DNA of 64,000 nt from SBBG01 sp033717875 (GTDB taxonomy: Bacteria; Pseudomonadota; Gammaproteobacteria; Ga0077554; Ga007554). This document shows positions 8,570-17,490 of the stretch, one piece after another; position 1 is the first letter of the stretch, and the number at the start of each line of letters is the position of its first letter. Both the position numbers and the translations under genes were made by a program. The notes under the pieces were generated by a model that made no database searches, had not been told where the DNA came from, and saw nothing but the letters and a program-made list of their open reading frames with translations. Where the stretch lies: NCBI GenBank assembly GCA_033717875.1, contig JADDKJ010000012.1, forward strand, positions 16,180 through 80,179. Reading direction: 5' to 3'.

Positions 8570-10492
8570 TCACGACGACTTGCGGGTGCGCAGATGCCAT
8601 TCGCACAGCAGCCGCACCTGTTTCGGCGTATAACCTTTATGCACCATGCGCGCGACGAAGTCCTCGTGCTTCTTCTTGTCCTCGGCGGAGGATTTGGCGT
8701 TGAAGGAAATCACCGGCAACAGGTCTTCGGTGTTGGAGAACATCTTCTTCTCGATCACCACGCGCAGCTTCTCGTAGCTGGTCCAGGCCGGATTCCGGCC
8801 GCTGTTGGCGGCGCGGGCGCGCAGCGTGAAGTTGACGATCTCGTTGCGGAAGTCCTTGGGATTGCTGATGCCCGCGGGCTTCTCGATCTTCTCCAGCTCG
8901 GCGTTCAATGCGCCGCGGTCGAAGATCTCGCCGGTATCCGGGTCGCGGTACTCGTTGTCCTGGATCCAATAATCGGCGTAGGTCACGTAACGGTCGAAGA
9001 TGTTCTGGCCGAATTCGGAATACGATTCCAGATACGCGGTCTGAATCTCCTTGCCGATGAATTCGGCGTAGCGCGGCGCAAGATAGCCCTTGAGATGCGC
9101 CAGATACTTCTCTTTCACCTCGGGCGGGAACTGCTCCTGCTCGATCTGCTGCTCGACGATGTACATCAAGTGCACCGGATTGGCCGCCACTTCCATGGTG
9201 TCATAATTGAACACCTTGGACAGGATCTTGAACGCGAAGCGCGTCGACAATCCGCTCATCCCTTCGTCGGGGCCGGCGTAATCGCGGTATTCCTGATAGG
9301 ATTTGGCCTTGGGGTCGATGTCCTTGAGGTTTTCGCCGTCGTACACCCGCATCTTGGAATAGATGTTGGAATTCTCCGGCTCCTTGAGGCGCGACAGCAC
9401 CGCGAACTGCGCCATCATCTCCAGCGTTCCCGGCGAGCAACGGGCCTGCGACAGCGAGCTGTTGCGCAGCAGCTTCTGGTAGATCTTCACTTCATCGGAC
9501 ACGCGCAGGCAATACGGCACCTTCACAATGTAGATGCGGTCGAGGAAGGCTTCGTTGTTCTTGTTGTTGCGGAACGATTGCCATTCGGACTCGTTGGAAT
9601 GCGCCAGAATCAGGCCGTTGAACGGGATCGCGCCGAAACCCTCGGTGCCCTTGTAGTTGCCTTCCTGCGTCGCGGTGAGCAGCGGATGCAGCACCTTTAT
9701 CGGCGCCTTGAACATTTCGACGAATTCGAGCAAGCCCTGATTGGCCAGGCACAGGCCGCCTGAATAGCTGTAGGCGTCGGGATCGTCCTGGGAATACTGC
9801 TCCAGTTTGCGGATGTCGATCTTGCCGACTAGCGAGGAAATGTCCTGGTTGTTTTCGTCGCCCGGCTCGGTCTTGGCGATGCCGGTCTGCTGCAATATCG
9901 ACGGGTAGAGCTTCACCACCTTGAATTTGGTGATGTCGCCGTTGAACTCGTGCAGGCGCTTGACCGCCCACGGCGACATGATGCCGGGCAGGTAGCGGCG
10001 CGGGATGCCGTAATCCTCTTCAAGAATCCGCCCATCTTCCAACGGAGAAAAAAGACCCAGCGGCGATTCGTTGACGGGCGAACCCTTGATGGCGTAAAAG
10101 GGCATCTTCTCCATCAGCGCCTTGAGCTTCTCGGCCAGCGACGATTTGCCGCCACCGGGCGGGCCCAGCAGATAAACGACCTGTTTCTTCTCTTCCAGTC
10201 CCTGGGCGGCATGCCTGAAGTACGAGACGATCTGCTCGATGGTCTCTTCCATGCCGTAAAATTCCCGGAACGCCGGGTAGATCTTGATCACCCTGTTGGA
10301 AAAGATGCGGCTCAGGCGCGGGTTCGACTGGGTGTCGACCACTTCCGGTTCCCCGATCGCCAGCAACATTCTTTCCGCCGCCGTGGCATACGCGGAAGGA
10401 TCCTTCTTGCACAGCTCCAGATACTCCTGGAGTGACATCTCCTCCTGCTTTCCTTCCTCGTAGCGGGATATATAGCTGTCGAAAATGCTCAT
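8570..10492 (-). CDS. yeaG: PrkA/YeaG family serine protein kinase
   Basis: A 640-aa protein with an N-terminal PrkA AAA+-like domain (Walker A GPPGGGKS at ~110-117, followed by SLAEKLKALM) and the C-terminal PrkA kinase region. Length matches E. coli YeaG (about 644). ATG at 10492 was chosen over an in-frame GTG at 10501 because GAGGTGA lies 6 nt upstream of the ATG and the GTG is itself part of that Shine-Dalgarno. First gene of yeaG-yeaH-spoVR. A candidate sigma54 promoter lies ~85 nt upstream, in keeping with the nitrogen-limitation control known for yeaGH in E. coli. Confidence 0.94.
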   Translation of the reverse strand: MSIFDSYISRYEEGKQEEMSLQEYLELCKKDPSAYATAAERMLLAIGEPEVVDTQSNPRLSRIFSNRVIKIYPAFREFYGMEETIEQIVSYFRHAAQGLEEKKQVVYLLGPPGGGKSSLAEKLKALMEKMPFYAIKGSPVNESPLGLFSPLEDGRILEEDYGIPRRYLPGIMSPWAVKRLHEFNGDITKFKVVKLYPSILQQTGIAKTEPGDENNQDISSLVGKIDIRKLEQYSQDDPDAYSYSGGLCLANQGLLEFVEMFKAPIKVLHPLLTATQEGNYKGTEGFGAIPFNGLILAHSNESEWQSFRNNKNNEAFLDRIYIVKVPYCLRVSDEVKIYQKLLRNSSLSQARCSPGTLEMMAQFAVLSRLKEPENSNIYSKMRVYDGENLKDIDPKAKSYQEYRDYAGPDEGMSGLSTRFAFKILSKVFNYDTMEVAANPVHLMYIVEQQIEQEQFPPEVKEKYLAHLKGYLAPRYAEFIGKEIQTAYLESYSEFGQNIFDRYVTYADYWIQDNEYRDPDTGEIFDRGALNAELEKIEKPAGISNPKDFRNEIVNFTLRARAANSGRNPAWTSYEKLRVVIEKKMFSNTEDLLPVISFNAKSSAEDKKKHEDFVARMVHKGYTPKQVRLLCEWHLRTRKSS

Positions 10493-10578
10493 ATCAATCA
10501 CCTCATTGCGATGTATCGCCTGGTTCGCAGGTCATTCCTCACCCTCTCGGCATGAGGTCCATTCCCTTGTCTGTTATG

Positions 10579-10596
10579 AAGCAAAACCCAGGCCAA
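10579..10596 (-). promoter_or_regulatory. Candidate sigma54 promoter of yeaG-yeaH-spoVR
   Basis: On the minus strand TTGGCCTGGGTTTTGCTT carries GG (-24) and GC (-12) separated by exactly 10 nt, with a TTGC -12 element; two of the -24 bases deviate from TTGGCACG. The expected start is about 10569, a leader of roughly 77 nt. A palindrome at 10626-10651 sits near -70, a typical enhancer-binding distance. Confidence 0.45.
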
Positions 10597-10625
10597 CTTT
10601 GTTCGGCCATGGTCAAGATATTTGT

Positions 10626-10651
10626 GGAAGCGCTGATAAATCAGCGCTTCC
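10626..10651. repeat. Perfect 11-bp-arm palindrome upstream of yeaG
   Basis: Arms GGAAGCGCTGA / TCAGCGCTTCC around TAAA. It lies in the 490-bp gap between yeaG and the chemoreceptor gene and is not next to a gene end. Either an operator/enhancer for yeaG or a small dispersed repeat; a similar but not identical palindrome is at 12685-12709. Confidence 0.5.
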
Positions 10652-10892
10652 TTAGGCCACCCGGCTGGCGATGCCGTTGAGCGCCGCGCCGCTGGCTGCA
10701 ACACGTCCGGCGAGCATTTCAATGATATGGCCGCAGTGGTTACCATTTTTTTGACGCCGCGCCGGAATCATGCCTCTTGCGGCGGTCCGGTAGGATTTGA
10801 CCGGCAAGCCGCGTGATCGTTCCGGGCATGAATCACTGTGAAACGATATGGCGAGAAAATCAAGAGTAGATGACAAATGTGTCTGACTTGTC

Positions 10893-10920
10893 TCAAGGAA
10901 CCCCACCTCAATGCCGATAG
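10893..10920 (+). promoter_or_regulatory. Candidate sigma28 (FliA) promoter of the chemoreceptor gene
   Basis: TCAAGGAA (10893-10900), a 12-bp spacer and GCCGATAG (10913-10920) resemble the flagellar TAAAGTTT-N11-GCCGATAA consensus, about 63 nt before the ATG at 10983. The -10 octamer differs at one base. Apart from this promoter, the palindrome and the sigma54 candidate, nothing else was recognised in the 10493-10982 gap. Confidence 0.45.
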
Positions 10921-10982
10921 TTCTGACACGAAGCCGGCACGAGGGCGCACCGGCGCTTTAACGTATCCTCGCGGGGTGGTTT

Positions 10983-12614
10983 ATGAGCTTTCTGGAAAAA
11001 ATGACGATCAAGGCGCGGTTGACGTTTCTGGTCGGATTCATGGCGGTGCTGATGGTGGTCCTAGGGATCGTGGGACTCCATGCCACCAAGGCATCGAATG
11101 AGAGTTTGCATACGGTATATGCTGACCGCATGGTGCCTGTGGAACAGATTTCATTTATTTTGAATAGGAACATGTCCAACCGGCTTCATATCATGAAGGC
11201 ATTGGAAAACCCCACCCCGGAGCAGATCCAGGCCACGATTGATAAGGTGCGAGAGAACCGTGAACAAATCAATCAAACATGGAAGGAGTACATGGCCACG
11301 TACCTGACGCCGGAAGAAAAGCAACTGGCGGACAAGCTCGCCGCCGACTGGAAACGGTTTGCCGAGGAGGGGCTTGTGCCGGTGATGGCCCTGTTGCGCG
11401 ACGGCAAGCTGGAGGCGGCTCGTAACATCACCATGCAATTTATCGAGCCTGCCTATGGGCCCATCCAGGAGGGTGGCCAGGCGCTCCTAAAGCTGCAAAT
11501 GGATGTTGCCAAAGAGGAATATGAGAAGGCCCAGCATGCCTATGCAGTCACTCGCAATATCACTATTGCAAGTCTGGTGATGGGCATTGCCCTGGCGGCG
11601 CTGCTCGCCTTTTTCACTGTGCGCGGCATCATCCGTGGCGTCGCGGAATTGGAACACGTTACGGCGCGGCTGGCAGACGGGGATTTGAATGCCCGGGTCA
11701 ACAATCACGGCGCTGACGAGCTGGGCCGGGTGGCCAAGGCCTTCAACCATATGGCGGACAAGTTCAAAAACGCCATCGGAGAAGTGTCGGGTTCCACCTC
11801 CCAGTTGGCCGCCGCGGCGGAAGAGCTTTCCGCCGTGAGCGTGCAGACCAGCCATGGCATCACCCAGCAGCAATCGGAAACCGATCAGGTCGCTACCGCC
11901 ATGAACGAGATGTCCGCCACGGTGCAGGATGTGGCGCGCAATGCGGAGCAGGCGGCGAACGCCGCGCGCAATGCGGATGCGGAGGCGCAAAACGGCAGAC
12001 GGGTGGTGGGGGACAACATCGACGCCATCGACGCACTGGCCGCCGAGGTGGAAAGGGCCGCCCAGGTGATCCAGAAACTGGAGGCGGAAAGCGGCAGCAT
12101 CGGCACGGTGGTGGATGTCATCAAGAGCATCGCCGAGCAGACCAATCTTCTGGCATTGAATGCTGCCATCGAGGCCGCGCGCGCCGGCGAACAGGGGCGG
12201 GGCTTCGCGGTGGTGGCCGATGAGGTGCGCACTCTGGCCAGCCGCACCCAGCAGTCCACACACGAGATCCAGCAGATGATTCAGCGATTGCAAACAGGCG
12301 CCAGCGAGGCTGTGCAGGTGATGATGCAGGGACGCAACCAGGCCCAGGTCAGCGTGCAGCAGGCGGCCCGGGCGGGTGAATCGCTGGCGTCGATCACCCG
12401 CGCCGTGACCAGCATCACCGACATGAATACTCAGATCGCCAGCGCGGCGGAAGAGCAAAGCGCCGTGAGCGAGGAGATCAACCGCAATATCGTCACCATC
12501 AGCCAGATCGGCAGCCAGACCGCCGCTGGCGCGCATCAAACTTCCGCCGCCAGCGAGGAGCTGGCGCGGCTGGCGGCGCAATTGCAATCGCTGGTGGGGC
12601 GATTCAAAGTATAA
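10983..12614 (+). CDS. Methyl-accepting chemotaxis protein, four-helix-bundle sensor
   Basis: A 543-aa transmembrane chemoreceptor: TM1 ~12-32, a periplasmic four-helix-bundle sensor (33-188, Tar/TarH-like), TM2 ~190-211, HAMP ~212-265, then a long coiled-coil signalling domain with the highly conserved hairpin (EAARAGEQGRGFAVVADEVR). No C-terminal NWETF-type CheR/CheB tether. The signalling half is nearly identical to that of the next gene, indicating duplication and exchange of the sensor part. Ligand cannot be inferred. Confidence 0.92.
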   Translation: MSFLEKMTIKARLTFLVGFMAVLMVVLGIVGLHATKASNESLHTVYADRMVPVEQISFILNRNMSNRLHIMKALENPTPEQIQATIDKVRENREQINQTWKEYMATYLTPEEKQLADKLAADWKRFAEEGLVPVMALLRDGKLEAARNITMQFIEPAYGPIQEGGQALLKLQMDVAKEEYEKAQHAYAVTRNITIASLVMGIALAALLAFFTVRGIIRGVAELEHVTARLADGDLNARVNNHGADELGRVAKAFNHMADKFKNAIGEVSGSTSQLAAAAEELSAVSVQTSHGITQQQSETDQVATAMNEMSATVQDVARNAEQAANAARNADAEAQNGRRVVGDNIDAIDALAAEVERAAQVIQKLEAESGSIGTVVDVIKSIAEQTNLLALNAAIEAARAGEQGRGFAVVADEVRTLASRTQQSTHEIQQMIQRLQTGASEAVQVMMQGRNQAQVSVQQAARAGESLASITRAVTSITDMNTQIASAAEEQSAVSEEINRNIVTISQIGSQTAAGAHQTSAASEELARLAAQLQSLVGRFKV

Positions 12615-12643
12615 GTCCGATGTCAATTAAGGAAACACTGAAT

Positions 12644-12709
12644 AATTCCATCCTGGAATTTTCGACGCACTTCTCTGTGCCGCGGAACCTCTGAATTAAT
12701 CAGGGGTTC
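12644..12709. repeat. Two hairpins between the chemoreceptor genes
   Basis: 12644-12660 is AATTCCA-tcc-TGGAATT. 12685-12709 is a 10-bp stem (GAACCTCTGA / TCAGGGGTTC, one G-T pair) around ATTAA, followed by TTTGATC. The second may terminate the upstream gene, but its U-run is short. Its CTGA-AT-rich-TCAG core resembles the palindrome at 10626-10651. Confidence 0.4.
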
Positions 12710-12834
12710 TTTGATCGATTGACCTGGAACAAAGATCTGAATACAGAGACTTGACCAAATACTGATGCGGCACGCATATATTTGAGGTAACAAGCTCGGT
12801 ACCAAATTAAAATAGTAATTTCCCGGAGAGACAA

Positions 12835-14406
12835 ATGAAAATCAACCTGCCTGTCACATGCGTGGAGCGCATGCTGCGCGACAGCACCACTATCATCAGC
12901 ACCACCGACTTGAAAGGCATCGTCACTTCCGTCAATCAGGACTTCATCGATATCAGCGGCTACACCAAGGAAGAGTTGATCGGCAAGAGCCACAACATCG
13001 TGCGCCACCCCGACATGCCGCCCGCCGCCTTTGCCGATTTGTGGCAGACGCTCAAGGCGGGCAAGCCCTGGATGGGTATCGTCAAGAATCGCTGCAAGAG
13101 CGGCGACTATTACTGGGTTGATGCCTATGTCACGCCGCTCTACGAAGGCAACCGCATCATAGGCTACCAATCGGTGCGCACCAAACCTTCCAGAGAGTTG
13201 ATCGAACGCGCCGAAGCCCTTTACAAGCAGATTTCCGCCGGCAAGACAGCGCGCAGCAATCCGCTCAAAGAAAACATCACGGTGCGAATTCAAGCGGGCT
13301 TTGCCGCCGTTCTGGCATCGCTGTTCGCTTTCACTTTCTTCGCTGGGGATATCCCGGCGTGGATGACCGCGCTGACGTGGCTGGTCGCGGCCGGGATGTC
13401 ATTCGCCCTTGGCCGCATCGCCCTGGCGCCCTTGTCCAGGGCCGCGGCACAGGCCCGCGAGGTGGTGGACAACGGCGTGATGCAGCTGGTATACACCGGC
13501 CATCGCCACGAGGCGGGACGATTGCAACTGGCGATCGGGATGTTGCAGGCGAGGCTGCGGACAGCGATGGGGCGCATCGAAGACCCCGCCGAACGGCTCG
13601 CCGCCGCCGCCGAGCAACTGGTGACGCTCAGTGAACAGACCAGCCAGGGCATACGCCAGCAGCAGTCGGAAACGGATCAGGTCGCCACGGCAATGAACGA
13701 GATGTCGGCCACGGTGCATGATGTGGCGCGCAATGCCGAGCAAGCGGCCAATGCCGCACATCAGGCAGATGAGGCGGCGCGCGGTGGCCGGCAGGTCGTC
13801 ATGCAGGTTATCGATGCCATCAACATCCTCGCACAGAAGGTGGATCAGGCGGCCCAAGTGATTCAGAAGCTGGAGACGAAAAGCGCCGGCATCGGCACGG
13901 TGGTCGACGTCATCCGCGGCATTGCCGAACAAACCAACCTCCTGGCGCTCAATGCCGCCATCGAGGCGGCGCGCGCCGGGGAACAGGGACGCGGTTTCGC
14001 GGTGGTGGCCGACGAAGTGCGCACCCTGGCCAGCCGCACCCAGCAGTCCACACAGGAGATCCAGCAAATGATCCAGAGCCTACAGCATGGCGCCAGCGAA
14101 GCGGTGCAGGTGATGATGCAAGGACGCAACCAAGCCCAGACCAGCGTGCAGCAGGCGGCCAGAGCGGGTGAGTCGCTGGAGGCAATCACCCAGGCGGTAG
14201 CGAACATCACCGATATGAATACCCAGATCGCCAGCGCGGCGGAGGAACAAAGCGCGGTGGCCGAGGAAATCAACCGTAATATCCTCACCATCAGCCAAGT
14301 GGGCGATCAAGGCGCCGCAGGCGCGCAACAAACCGCCGCCGCCAGCGAAGACCTGGCTCGCCTGGCGATACAGTTGCGATCGCTGGTAATGCAGTTCAAG
14401 GTTTGA
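12835..14406 (+). CDS. Aer-like PAS-domain methyl-accepting chemotaxis protein
   Basis: A 523-aa protein with an N-terminal cytoplasmic PAS domain (~15-110: STTDLKGIVTSVNQDFIDISGY, NIVRHPDMPPAAFADLW, KNRCKSGDYYWVDAYVTP), as in the aerotaxis receptor Aer, where PAS binds FAD. Two close hydrophobic segments (~150-190) form a membrane hairpin and the rest is an MCP signalling domain. GGAGAG precedes the ATG. It likely senses redox or oxygen from the cytoplasmic side. It stands in tandem with, and shares its signalling domain sequence with, the upstream receptor. Confidence 0.92.
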   Translation: MKINLPVTCVERMLRDSTTIISTTDLKGIVTSVNQDFIDISGYTKEELIGKSHNIVRHPDMPPAAFADLWQTLKAGKPWMGIVKNRCKSGDYYWVDAYVTPLYEGNRIIGYQSVRTKPSRELIERAEALYKQISAGKTARSNPLKENITVRIQAGFAAVLASLFAFTFFAGDIPAWMTALTWLVAAGMSFALGRIALAPLSRAAAQAREVVDNGVMQLVYTGHRHEAGRLQLAIGMLQARLRTAMGRIEDPAERLAAAAEQLVTLSEQTSQGIRQQQSETDQVATAMNEMSATVHDVARNAEQAANAAHQADEAARGGRQVVMQVIDAINILAQKVDQAAQVIQKLETKSAGIGTVVDVIRGIAEQTNLLALNAAIEAARAGEQGRGFAVVADEVRTLASRTQQSTQEIQQMIQSLQHGASEAVQVMMQGRNQAQTSVQQAARAGESLEAITQAVANITDMNTQIASAAEEQSAVAEEINRNILTISQVGDQGAAGAQQTAAASEDLARLAIQLRSLVMQFKV

Positions 14407-14480
14407 GTGCATTGTTGAGGACATTGAAACTGTGCTAAAGTGACAATAAATCTGACCACTTTTCCTATCAATAGCCTGGG

Positions 14481-14909
14481 ATGTTAAAGCGCTGGAGCAA
14501 CCTATTTCTGGCCTTCTGGATCATCCTCGTCCAGGCGATGGCGCCGTTTGTCCATGCGCATGTGGGTGGACGGGATGATGGTGATCAGTTTGCTTCCAGC
14601 GACATCCACCTTCATATTGTTCCTGGTTACGCCAAATCTCCTCCGCCCGATCACCGGGGTTTCAGCGTAACCACCGCATCCTTGGGGGACACCGCCATGG
14701 CGGTAGGGATATCGCAAGGTATCGGCGAAGCCCTGGCGAAAATCCCTCATGGCAAGGACAAATCTCCGGCTGACGACGCCATTCCCGTCTCTTTGCTGGC
14801 TTTGCCTCACGCAATACTCACCCAGCGCGGGATAGAAGCGCTGCCATCGACTCCTCTTGTCGATCACCACACCTCCCCCCGCGCCGCGCGCGCGCCTCCG
14901 AGCGCTTAA
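14481..14909 (+). CDS. Small exported protein leading the metal-efflux cluster
   Basis: A 142-aa protein with an N-terminal signal peptide (basic MLKRW, hydrophobic LFLAFWIILVQAMAPFVHA). The mature part has a His/Asp-rich patch just after cleavage (HVGGRDDGD...DIHLHIVPG) and a Pro/Ala-rich tail. No family recognised. Position directly before czcC and the metal-ligand-rich start suggest a periplasmic metal-binding or regulatory accessory, analogous in place to CzcI-like proteins; this is inference from context. Confidence 0.6.
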   Translation: MLKRWSNLFLAFWIILVQAMAPFVHAHVGGRDDGDQFASSDIHLHIVPGYAKSPPPDHRGFSVTTASLGDTAMAVGISQGIGEALAKIPHGKDKSPADDAIPVSLLALPHAILTQRGIEALPSTPLVDHHTSPRAARAPPSA

Positions 14910-14942
14910 CCCCACCATAAGTACAATGCTGTTAAGCCAGAA

Positions 14943-14985
14943 ATGTAGGGCGGGTGAGCGTTTTTTTGCGTAACCCGCCCTACAT
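14943..14985. repeat. Palindromic repeat, GGGCGGGT family
   Basis: Inverted arms ATGTAGGGCGGGT / ACCCGCCCTACAT (13 bp, perfect) around a GCG-T7-GCG centre. Reverse-complemented, it is nearly the same as 45979-46014 (one mismatch, one length change in the T-run). It lies between the small exported protein and czcC and could form a hairpin in the operon transcript. Confidence 0.75.
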
Positions 14986-15109
14986 CGATTTGCCGATTAT
15001 TTAACCGAGCAGCATTGCCCTTAAGCACCACCCTCTACCCTGTCATTGAGACCGGCGAACTTTCGTCGTACCGCCACCGGCTCACAGGTACGATTTTCAG
15101 GAGATTGAT

Positions 15110-16369
15110 ATGCGATTGATGCCCCCGTGGGGCTGGCTGGCGTGTATTCTCGCTTGGGGAGCGGGTTTCCTTTGTCTTGAGGGAACCGCCTTGGCGGCGG
15201 AGAATGACATTCATGTGCCGGCAAGCCCACAGGTGACGCTGCATGATACTGTGCAGCAGGCGGTGGAGCGTTATCCACGGACTCAGCTTATCGGCGCGCG
15301 TTCGACTCAGGTGGATGCCTTGCGCCGCCAGGCCGGGAGCCCTCTGGCGGGGGCTCCGGCGCTATTGTTGCGCCACCAGACCGACCGGATCGGCAGCAGT
15401 GATGGATTGCGCGAATGGGAAGGGGGTATTCAGTTGCCGCTCTGGCTGCCGGGACAGCGGCAGGCGCGCCAAGCCTTCACTGAACGCGCAGGTGAAGGGC
15501 TTTCCTCCTTCGAGAGCGCATTGCGGCTGGAAGTGGCCGGACAGGTGCGCGAACGGTTGTGGGATGTCGTCCTGATGGAAAACGAGACCCTCATCACAGA
15601 GGGCCAATGGCGGGCGGCGCAAGCGCTGGAAGAAGATGTGCGCAAGCGCGTGACGGCGGGCGAACTGGCCAAGGTCGATTTGCTGCTGGCCCAGGATGAG
15701 ACACTGCGCCGGCAGGCGCTTTATCTGCGCGCCCGCACCGAACTCAAGCACACGCTGCACCGTTACGATGTGCTGACCGGCAGCGAGGTGCTGCCCGTGG
15801 CGCGCAACGAAACCCTGTCGAACCGCGACAGCATCGGCGACGATCACCCGTTGTTGGCCGACAGCCGCGCCCGGGTTGCTCAGGCGCTGGCCGAAACCGA
15901 GCTGGTCCGGCAGGAGCGGCGCGCCAACCCGCAACTCTCCCTCAGCACCCGGCAGGAGCAATCCACACGCATAAGCTACGCGAGCAACAGTGTCGGCATC
16001 AGTCTGACACTGCCGCTGTTCAGCGCCGCCCACGCCGGTCCGCGCATGGCCGCCTCCTCGGTGGCGCTGGCGGAGGCGCAAAGCGCGCGCGACGCCTTGC
16101 GGCGCGAGCTCGAGCTGGCGCTGGACGAATCCGAACACAGCGTGCAACTCGCCCGCCAGCAGCATGAGCTGACCATCGAGCAGAACCGCCTCGCACAGGA
16201 AAATCTGCGGTTGATGAAAAAAGCCTTTGCCCTCGGAGAAATCGATCTGGTCGACCTGATGCGCGTACAGACACTCGCTTTCACCGCCGAATACAACGAA
16301 CAGCAATCGGGTCTGCAACTGCAACGGGCCATCGCCCGCTATAACCAGGCCGCAGGAGAAATACCGTGA
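15110..16369 (+). CDS. czcC: Outer-membrane factor of RND heavy-metal efflux pump
   Basis: A 419-aa TolC/CzcC-type protein: signal peptide to about residue 29 (GTALAAEN), then two repeated helical-barrel halves (OEP domains) with YPRTQLIGARSTQVDALRRQ and the second repeat near 260-400 (LPLFSAAHAGPRMAASSVALAEAQ). It forms the outer-membrane duct of the tripartite pump. AGGAG lies before the ATG. The stop overlaps the start of czcB (ATG at 16366), so translation is coupled. Confidence 0.9.
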   Translation: MRLMPPWGWLACILAWGAGFLCLEGTALAAENDIHVPASPQVTLHDTVQQAVERYPRTQLIGARSTQVDALRRQAGSPLAGAPALLLRHQTDRIGSSDGLREWEGGIQLPLWLPGQRQARQAFTERAGEGLSSFESALRLEVAGQVRERLWDVVLMENETLITEGQWRAAQALEEDVRKRVTAGELAKVDLLLAQDETLRRQALYLRARTELKHTLHRYDVLTGSEVLPVARNETLSNRDSIGDDHPLLADSRARVAQALAETELVRQERRANPQLSLSTRQEQSTRISYASNSVGISLTLPLFSAAHAGPRMAASSVALAEAQSARDALRRELELALDESEHSVQLARQQHELTIEQNRLAQENLRLMKKAFALGEIDLVDLMRVQTLAFTAEYNEQQSGLQLQRAIARYNQAAGEIP

Positions 16370-17490
16370 AAAAACCACTCTACCGCCCGCTCACTATTTT
16401 TTACTCGCTACTCGCCGCTTTGCTGCTCATATCTCCTCCGGCACGCGCCGCCGGTGACATCCCTGTCAGCGCCGCCCAAATCAAAAGAATGGGCATCGCC
16501 GTCGCCCCCCTGCAACCCGCCACCGTCATGCCGAGTCAGCGTTTTCCGGCGCGCGTGGTTATTCCGCCGGCCAGCGAGCGCGTGGTGAGCGCGCCGCAAA
16601 GCGGGCTGGTGGAAACATTGCATGTCGCGGTGGGTGACAAGATCGGCAGCGGACAGCCCCTGGCGAGCATCCGAAGCACCGAGCTGGTCGCCCTGCAAAG
16701 CCAATACCTGCAAGCGCTCACTGCGGCGCGGTTGACGGAATCGGAGTTCGCGCGCGATGAACATTTGTTCAAGGACGGCATCATTGCCGAGCGCCGTTAT
16801 CTCACCACCCGCAGCCGGCGCGAGGAGCAGGCCGCCAACCTGAACGAGCACCGTCAGGAGCTGCGCCTGTCGGGCATGAGCGAGGCCGCGATCAGCCGCC
16901 TGGAGCAGACCCGCCAGATGGGCGGCACGCTCCCCATCGCCGCGCCGATCACCGGCGTGGTGCTGGAGCAGAAAGTGGTCACGGGGCAGCGCGTGGACCG
17001 GCTGGAGCCGCTCTATCGCCTGGCGCGGCTGGATACGCTGTGGCTGGAACTGCGCGTGCCGCAGGAGCGGACGAAAGGATTGAACGCGGGTCAGGTCGTG
17101 GAAATCCCCGGCCTCGACGCGACGGGCAAATTGATCATGATCGGGCGCGATGTGGACCCCGAGAATCAGACTGTGCTGCTGCGCGCGGAGGTGACACGCG
17201 GCACGGAACGGCTGCGCCCCGGGCAGTTCATCGAAGCGCAACTGGCGACTCCGGCGACGGGCAAGGGCTACAGCCTGCCCTCCGCAGCCGTCACCCGTGG
17301 CACGGACAAAAGCGTGATCTTTGTGCAGAGCGCTCAGGGTTTCAGCGCCCGGCAGATCACCGTCGTCAGCGAAGCCAATGGCCGCAGCGTGATCATGGGC
17401 GAGCTGCGCGGTGATGAGCAGGTTGCGGTGCGCGGTGTCGTGGCGATCAAGGGCGCCTGGATGGGGCTAGGCGGGGGGGCACACGAGTAA
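16366..17490 (+). CDS. czcB: Periplasmic adaptor (membrane fusion protein) of RND metal efflux pump
   Basis: A 374-aa adaptor: signal peptide to ~29 (PPARAAGD), barrel-sandwich lipoyl halves (GLVETLHVAVGDKIGSGQPL and PIAAPITGVVLEQKVVTGQ), an alpha hairpin between (~105-185), and beta-barrel and membrane-proximal domains. It bridges CzcA and CzcC. No extra His-rich metal-binding N-terminal domain is seen. It overlaps czcC by 4 nt and czcA by 1 nt (TAATG). Confidence 0.9.
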   Translation: MKKPLYRPLTIFYSLLAALLLISPPARAAGDIPVSAAQIKRMGIAVAPLQPATVMPSQRFPARVVIPPASERVVSAPQSGLVETLHVAVGDKIGSGQPLASIRSTELVALQSQYLQALTAARLTESEFARDEHLFKDGIIAERRYLTTRSRREEQAANLNEHRQELRLSGMSEAAISRLEQTRQMGGTLPIAAPITGVVLEQKVVTGQRVDRLEPLYRLARLDTLWLELRVPQERTKGLNAGQVVEIPGLDATGKLIMIGRDVDPENQTVLLRAEVTRGTERLRPGQFIEAQLATPATGKGYSLPSAAVTRGTDKSVIFVQSAQGFSARQITVVSEANGRSVIMGELRGDEQVAVRGVVAIKGAWMGLGGGAHE

